DNA of 19,222 nt, from positions 1 to 19,222 of the forward strand of contig CAKSRS010000049.1 of the NCBI GenBank assembly GCA_934487205.1, in the 5' to 3' direction. Shown piece after piece: positions 14,752-19,222 of this stretch. The translations under genes and the position numbers were made by a program. The notes below the pieces were generated by a model. It was not told where the DNA came from. It was given only the letters and a program-made list of their open reading frames with translations, and ran no database searches. The DNA comes from an uncultured Clostridia bacterium. GTDB lineage: Bacteria > Bacillota > Clostridia > UBA1381. The stretch's first letter is position 1. Each line of letters begins with the position of its first letter.

Positions 14752-15566
14752 ATGAAAAAATATCCGAAACAGCGCCGCCCGTTTTGGCAGGCGTTATCCG
14801 CGAAAAAACTCCCGCGTCTGCGGTTGCGGAAATAAAAAACTGCGTCTATGACGGCGCGGATATGATAGACTTGCATATGTCATGTCTTGAAAGCACGGAC
14901 ACCGACGCTTTAAAACCTATAATAAGCGCGTCAATACTGCCTGTGCTCGCTCTGAATTACAACAAAAAATATGATTGGTCGGATTGCGGCTTGTCGGAAG
15001 ATGAACGGGTGAAAACTTTCTTAAATGCGGTATCCGCCGGGGCAGCCGGCATCGATATGCAGGGTTACACATTCGACGCAAGCTCCAAGGAAACCCTTCG
15101 CGGCGACGACAAATACAGTTTCACAAAAGGCAATCCGAAGGAAATAGTTACCGACAGCAACATAATTTCAAGGCAGTGCGAACTGATAGAAAAGGTTCAT
15201 TCAAGTGGCGCCGAGGTTTTGCTCTCGTGTCACCCCGGAATTTCGATGAGCTGCGAGCAGGTTGTTGAACTTGCACTATTTTTAGAAAAACGCAATCCCG
15301 ATATCATAAAAATTGTGACCTTTGCGGCAGATGAGAACGACCTTATTGAAAGCTTTAAAACCATGGCGGTACAGAAAAAAGAAGTGAAAACCGCCGTAAC
15401 ATACCATGTAAACGGTGCTGCCGGAAGTCTTTCAAGAATTATTAACCCGGTTCTCGGCGTGCATATGATTTTTTGTGTTGATCGCTACAATGATGGCAGC
15501 ACCATGGAGCAGCTTAACTTAAAAACGACTCGAATAATCATTGATAATATGAAAAAAATTATATAA
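14752..15566 (+). pseudogene. class I 3-dehydroquinate dehydratase-like gene, frameshifted near its start
   Basis: GAGGTG and ATG at 14752 start a frame (MKKYPK..) that fails after six codons. The rest, KAPPVLAGVIREKT-like onward, continues in another frame from about 14772 to the stop at 15566. One missing base at 14770-14771 explains this. Restored length is about 271 aa. Class I dehydroquinases use a Schiff-base lysine; here K187 (DIIKIVTFA), H161 (LLSCHPG) and R229 (GSLSRII) keep the family spacing. Residues that grip dehydroquinate elsewhere (Glu-x-Arg in the second strand, Arg of TFRS, Glu of DVE) appear as DLH, N and DMQ by hand alignment. The ancestral substrate was probably not dehydroquinate. 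A TTG at 14784 could start the second part, but it has no ribosome-binding site. First gene of a damaged operon. Confidence 0.8.
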
Positions 15567-15583
15567 CCGAAAAGGAGATTTTA

Positions 15584-15649
15584 ATGAGAAAAATCAAGTT
15601 AGGGCAAATCGGAATCGGGCATAATCATGACGAGGGCAAAATGCTCTGA
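15584..15649 (+). pseudogene. N-terminal stub of a Gfo/Idh/MocA oxidoreductase
   Basis: A strong AAAGGAG (15571-15577) and ATG open a 21-codon frame, RKIKLGQIGIGHNHDEGKM, that ends in TGA. KxGxIGIGxxH is the beginning of the NAD(P)-binding Rossmann fold of Gfo/Idh/MocA dehydrogenases, normally about 330-400 aa. Only 23 nt separate this stop from the next gene, so roughly 1 kb appears to be deleted. The preserved ribosome-binding site and codons suggest the loss is recent. Confidence 0.75.
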
Positions 15650-15672
15650 AAATCATCTGGAGGTAATTGAAC

Positions 15673-16261
15673 ATGGACAATATATATTTAATCGGCGATT
15701 CAATACGGTTCGGAAGTGTAAGCAGTCCCGGTTACGAACTTTTTTTAAGGGAAAAACTCAAAGGCAAATGCAGCGTGCATTCACCTGATGAAAATTGCAG
15801 ATTTGCGCAATATACTTTAAGAGGATTATGTGATTGGGTAAATCATGTCAATGCAGAAAACATTGATTTTGTTCATTGGAACAACGGTCTGTGGGACGTT
15901 CTACGGCTAAACGGCGACGAACCGCTCACGCCTATTGATTGTTATGTATATATGCTTAAAAGAGTATACAAAAAAAAACAGATTATTCTTCCCCAATGCA
16001 AAAGTAATTTTTGCCGTAACAACGCCTGTGGTCGAGAAAAACTCGCCGCCCGGCTGGGAACGCTGCAACTCTGAAATAGAAAAATACAATGATGCAGCAA
16101 AAAACCTGATGGATAAATTAGGGGTAAAAGTTAACGATTTGTACTCAGTAGCAAAACAGTTTGATGAAAGCTATTATGCCGATTGGACGCACTTTAACGA
16201 AAAAGGCGCAAGGATACTTGCGGACGAAATTATAAAATCACTGAAAGGACATAAACAATGA
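15673..16261 (+). pseudogene. SGNH/GDSL-family hydrolase, frameshifted at an A9 run
   Basis: GGAGG at 15659-15663 precedes ATG at 15673 by 9 nt. The first frame (MDNIYLIGDSIRFG..) holds the nucleophile S10 in GDS and an HWNNGLWDV block, but leaves the family after YKKK and stops at 16074. The second half, RLFFPNAKVIFAVTTPVV to DWTHFNEKGARILADEI with the catalytic Asp/His, is in the next frame and stops at 16261. The switch falls in nine A (15970-15978); eight would restore a 195-aa protein, normal for this esterase family. It may be a mutation, a sequencing error or transcriptional slippage; neighbouring damage favours mutation. In an operon of this kind it might deacylate a sugar or cyclic acid. 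The stop overlaps the next ATG as ATGA. Confidence 0.75.
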
Positions 16262-17017
16262 ACAAAACAGCATTTATCACGGGTGCCGGCGGATACATCG
16301 GCACGCAAACGGCAATTACTCTTGCAAATGAGGATATTAATATTGCAGTATGCGACATCAATGAAAAGTCGGTAAACACAGCCGTCGACAAGGTTATCAG
16401 GTCAGGCGGAAATGCAAAAGGATATGTTTCCGATGTTACCGACTCAAACGACATTGAAACGGCAATCCGAAAAGCGGCGGAGGACTTCGGAAGTCTTGAC
16501 ATTATGGTTCACATAGCGGGCGGCAGCGTAAGGATAGCCGGCGGCAGATATGTTCCGCTTGTCGGGCAAGATTGAAAGCGTTATAGACAGGGTTTTGAAA
16601 GTAAATCTTTACGGCGCATTTTGGGCAAGCCGTGCCGCAGCAAAAATAATGATAAAACAAGGCACGGGCGGAAAAATTATCAACTTTGCGTCCGCTGTCG
16701 GGATTAACGGACTGGCAAATTGCTGTGATTATGCAGCGTCAAAGGGCGGCATAATGTCGCTCACAAAATCGCTTGTCAAAGAGCGCGGCGCATATAAAAT
16801 CAACGTAAATGCGGTTGCACCCGGGGTTGTAATGCGTCCCGAAGAGGACAACAGCAGCGACCGCGCAACAAAAACAAATCTTCTCGGCGAAAAATGCACC
16901 GCAGAGGATATTGCCAATCTTGTCGCATTTCTCGCCTCCGACAAAGCACTCTTTATCACCGGGCAGACATACATATGCGACGGCGGGCGAACATTATCCA
17001 TGAAAGGAACGGATTGA
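16258..17017 (+). pseudogene. short-chain dehydrogenase/reductase (SDR), frameshifted mid-gene
   Basis: The ATG overlaps the preceding stop; AAAGGA lies 8-9 nt upstream. The first part (to TGA at 16573-16575) has the cofactor motif TGAGGYIG and HIAGG, the SDR form of NNAG. The second part, in the next frame, has VIDRVLKVNLYGAF, the catalytic serine before the YAASK motif (Tyr/Lys), and an ITGQTYICDGG end. Removing one T of TT at 16572-16573 joins them as VGQDESVIDRV and gives 252 aa, the normal SDR length. All catalytic residues survive, so the gene looks recently broken. NAD(P)-dependent oxidation or reduction of an alcohol or ketone is expected of the intact form; the substrate is unknown. 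Confidence 0.8.
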
Positions 17018-17019
17018 TT

Positions 17020-18008
17020 ATGAAAGCAATGCTTATTGATGAAAATAAAAATCTTGTTTGGAGTGATGTTGAAACCCCCACCCCAAAAGATGATGAAATT
17101 CTGATAAAAATTTATGCGGCTGCACTCAACCGCGCCGACTTACTGCAGAGAAAAGGTACATATCCGTCGCCCGAAGGCTGGCCAGAGTGGCCGGGGCTTG
17201 AAGTATCCGGCATCATTGAAGATATGGGCGACAAAGCAAAAAAAGGAAAGCGGCAAACAAATCGGCGATAAGGTATGCGCATTGCTCGGCGGTGGCGGAT
17301 ATGCCGAGTATGTTTGTGCACCGTACGGAATGGTTATGCCAATACCGAAAAATCTCTCCTTTGAGGAGGCAGCGTCGCTGCCCGAGGCATATGCCACTTG
17401 TTACTTGAATTTATTCCGTGAGGGACACTTAAAAAATGGACAAACCGCATTCATTCCCGCCGGTGCGTCGGGACTTGCATCGGTTGCAATTCCTATGGCA
17501 AGGGCCTTCGGCGCAAGGGCCATTACATCTGTTTTATCGGACGAAATCGCAGAGAAAATTAAAAATCTCGGCGCGGACATTATTATTAATTCATCAAAAG
17601 AAGGCGTGGCAAATGTTTTGAAAACAGAAGAAGAAAACGGGCGTCGTAAATATGGCAATGGACTGTCTCGGCGGGAAGGACCTCGGCGAAAGTCTGCCTT
17701 ATATGGCAGAAGGCGGATATTGGGTTATCATCTCCCCCCTTGCCGGGATTGAAACAAACATCATGCTGAGACCGATACTCACAAAAGGCTTGCACATCGT
17801 CGGGAGCATGCTCAGAAAACGTTCATCGGAAGAAAAATCAAAACTGCTGAAAGAATTGGCCGAAAAACTTTGGCCCAAACTTGAAAGCGGCGAAATAACA
17901 CCGTCCATATGCAAAATATTACCCATGGAAAAAGCTGCCGATGCACATGCCATTTTAGAAAACAGCAAAAATATCGGAAAGGTTGTATTACGGGTGTGCG
18001 AAAATTAA
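17020..18008 (+). pseudogene. zinc-independent quinone oxidoreductase (MDR family), two frameshifts
   Basis: The ATG is 2 nt after the SDR stop. Three frames are needed to read the family. MKAMLIDENKN..NRADLLQRKGTYP covers the GroES-like N-terminus up to about 17244. DKVCALLGGGGYAEYV..AGASGLASVAIPMARAFGAR covers the cofactor-binding middle to about 17645. VVNMAMDCLGGKDLGE..VVLRV covers the end. One surplus A in the A7 run (17238-17244) and one surplus G in GGG at about 17644-17646 explain the breaks. Restored length is 328 aa, normal for PIG3/QOR-type NADPH oxidoreductases. No zinc ligands are seen. Its role in the ancestral pathway is unclear; QOR-type proteins reduce activated double bonds or quinones. 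Confidence 0.8.
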
Positions 18009-18496
18009 TCTGCGCTTTAGTCGGTTTTTGCGGGATAATTGCCATAAACACCGGCACCTCGTATCACGGATTTTCCGACGGCGATATATTGATCATTGCA
18101 GCATCGGTTTGCACGGTAATTTCGATGATAATAAGCGGCAGATGCGCAAAAGGGACTTCACCGTTTTGGATAACAGGCATTTCACAGTTATTCGGCAGGG
18201 TTGTCATGTTATCCGCCGCTTTATCGGGCGGTGCAAAATTACCGATATTTACAGTTAAATCAACATTCGTATTTACTTACATTTGCATTGCGTCAATAAC
18301 AGGATACACGTTGTTTTATTATGTTCAGCGTACGGCGGAGCTGTCAAAACTTTTCATAATTAAATTTGCGGAACCGCTTTTTGCCTGCATATTCAGTACG
18401 TTTCTTCTCGATGAAGATATTTTTAAATTCCGATATCTTGCCGCATTTATATTAATTTCATCAGGAATTATGCTGAGCAGCAAAAGAGAATTATAG
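17996..18496 (+). pseudogene. EamA/DMT-family transporter, N-terminal half missing
   Basis: About 166 residues with five or six hydrophobic helices (LICALVGFCGIIAI; ILIIAASVCTVISMII; WITGISQLFGRVVML; FTYICIASITGYTLFYYV; IIKFAEPLFACIFSTFLL; YLAAFILISSGIML) match the second half of a ten-helix EamA metabolite exporter. The first half is absent. The homologous part begins at a GTG (17996) that overlaps the end of the quinone oxidoreductase in another frame, so a deletion of roughly 400-450 bp seems to have joined the two genes. GGAAAGG lies upstream, but a half-transporter is unlikely to work unless it dimerises. Confidence 0.7.
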
Positions 18497-18528
18497 AGAT
18501 TTCAAAATTAACTTTTTGGCACAGGTTC

Positions 18529-18575
18529 AAAAAAAGATTGCAGCAGAGTGAAACCGTTCTGCCGCAATCTTTTTT
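18529..18575. terminator. bidirectional terminator between the decaying operon and pckA
   Basis: AAAAAAGATTGC pairs with GCAATCTTTTTT, continued by GCAGA with TCTGC above a one-base bulge on each side. T-runs lie on both strands. It sits 33 nt after the EamA stop and 15 nt after the pckA stop. Confidence 0.9.
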
Positions 18576-18589
18576 ACTTATTAATTTTA

Positions 18590-19222
18590 TTATGCTTTCG
18601 GGCCGGCCGCAACTAATTCCTTACCTGCCGCATTTCCTTCATATTTAGCAAAGTTCTTGATAAATCTGCCTGCCAAATCTTTAGCCTTTTCTTCCCACTC
18701 GGAAACATTTGCATAAGTATCGCGCGGGTCAAGTATGTTTGAATCAACGCCCGGAAGTTCTGTCGGTACTTCAAAATCAAAGTACGGAATCTTTTTCGTC
18801 GGTGCATTTGCTATATCACCGTTCAATATTGCATCGATAATACCGCGGGTATCACGGATTGAAATACGCTTGCCCGTGCCGTTCCAACCTGTATTAACAA
18901 GGTATGCCTTAGCGCCGCTCTTTTCCATCTTCTTAACAAGTTCTTCAGCGTACTTTGTCGGGTTCAGTTCCAAAAATGCCTGTCCGAAACAAGCCGAGAA
19001 TGTCGGTGTAGGCTCTGTAATGCCGCGTTCCGTACCTGCAAGCTTAGCCGTAAATCCTGACAGGAAGTAATACTGAGTCTGCTCCGGTGTGAGGATGGAT
19101 ACCGGAGGAAGTACGCCGAATGCATCTGCTGACAGGAAGATAACGTTTTTCGCATCAGGTGCAGCGGAAACAGGGCGTACAATCTTTTCAATATGGTCGA
19201 TAGGATATGATACACGTGTATT
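18590..19222 (-). CDS. pckA: phosphoenolpyruvate carboxykinase (ATP), C-terminal part
   Basis: The C-terminal 210 residues; the gene continues beyond the right edge with no start in the window. The enzyme interconverts oxaloacetate plus ATP with PEP, CO2 and ADP; in fermentative Clostridia it often runs in the CO2-fixing, ATP-making direction. Diagnostic ATP-PEPCK stretches are ADAFGVLPPVS, FLSGFTAKLAGTERGITEP, FSACFGQAFL, VNTGWNGTGKRISI and PTELPGVDSNILDPR. The tail LVAAGPKA matches the normal end of the roughly 540-aa bacterial protein. The frame is intact, unlike that of the neighbouring operon, and the gene is separated from it by a terminator. It is a housekeeping gene and probably marks the edge of the accessory region. 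Confidence 0.97.
   Translation of the reverse strand, partial: NTRVSYPIDHIEKIVRPVSAAPDAKNVIFLSADAFGVLPPVSILTPEQTQYYFLSGFTAKLAGTERGITEPTPTFSACFGQAFLELNPTKYAEELVKKMEKSGAKAYLVNTGWNGTGKRISIRDTRGIIDAILNGDIANAPTKKIPYFDFEVPTELPGVDSNILDPRDTYANVSEWEEKAKDLAGRFIKNFAKYEGNAAGKELVAAGPKA

Noticed and set aside
15670..18008. Programmed ribosomal frameshifting as the reason for the repeated frame changes
   Set aside because: Five changes of both signs occur in consecutive genes at different sequence contexts, together with two large deletions. Recurrent programmed shifts would not be expected; only the A9 run remains an open option.
14752..18496. Assignment of the operon to quinate/shikimate catabolism
   Set aside because: The dehydroquinase-like protein seems to lack most dehydroquinate-contacting residues, and no quinate dehydrogenase is recognisable.
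14600..18600. Insertion sequence or phage as the cause of the operon damage
   Set aside because: No transposase, terminal inverted repeat, target duplication or integrase is visible.
1..19222. tRNA, rRNA, riboswitch or CRISPR array
   Set aside because: No cloverleaf, rRNA-like stretch, known riboswitch core or regularly spaced repeats was seen in any gap; all gaps are below 300 bases.

Overview
The window looks like chromosomal DNA of a Gram-positive anaerobe of the class Clostridia, probably a plant-fibre-degrading gut or rumen type. Supporting signs are strong purine-rich ribosome-binding sites, SigA-type promoters, a cell-surface protein that enters an SLH (S-layer homology) repeat, multidomain secreted glycosidases, a GH65 phosphorylase paired with beta-phosphoglucomutase, and an ATP-type PEP carboxykinase. 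This is inference from gene families; no rRNA or tRNA marker is present.

Layout. (1) Positions 1-9629, minus strand: a four-gene secreted polysaccharide locus read right to left. The order is a clan GH-A glycosidase with a C-terminal CBM9-like domain (1125 aa), a non-catalytic protein with three lectin-like modules and an Ig-like domain (877 aa), a second clan GH-A glycosidase (735 aa), and an SLH protein that runs off the left edge. One strong promoter precedes the first gene. Its -35/-10 spacer contains a run of ten G, and two nearly identical 20-bp direct repeats lie upstream, exactly 42 bp apart. (2) 9868-10749, minus: an AraC/GyrI-like regulator with its own terminator. (3) 11014-13784, plus: a GH65 phosphorylase and beta-phosphoglucomutase, overlapping by ATGA, with a good promoter and a terminator. 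(4) 13808-14620, minus: a second AraC regulator, divergent from (5) 14752-18496, plus, a six-gene operon in which every gene is damaged. The members are a class I dehydroquinase-like gene, a 21-codon Gfo/Idh/MocA stub, an SGNH hydrolase, an SDR, a quinone oxidoreductase and an EamA transporter. (6) 18590-19222, minus: the C-terminal part of pckA, running off the right edge.

How it fits together. The secreted enzymes would cut a plant or host polysaccharide at the cell surface, where the SLH protein is wall-associated. GH65 and beta-PGM would convert an imported alpha-glucoside to glucose 6-phosphate in the cytoplasm. The damaged operon resembles a small catabolic pathway for an acidic or cyclic compound that this strain is losing. 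Five frameshifts and two large deletions fall within 3.7 kb, while about 12 kb of neighbouring long genes are intact.

The most interesting points are the G10 spacer promoter (possible phase variation of the whole surface locus), the paired operator-like repeats, the decaying operon, and mutually exclusive hairpins at the start of one glycosidase gene.
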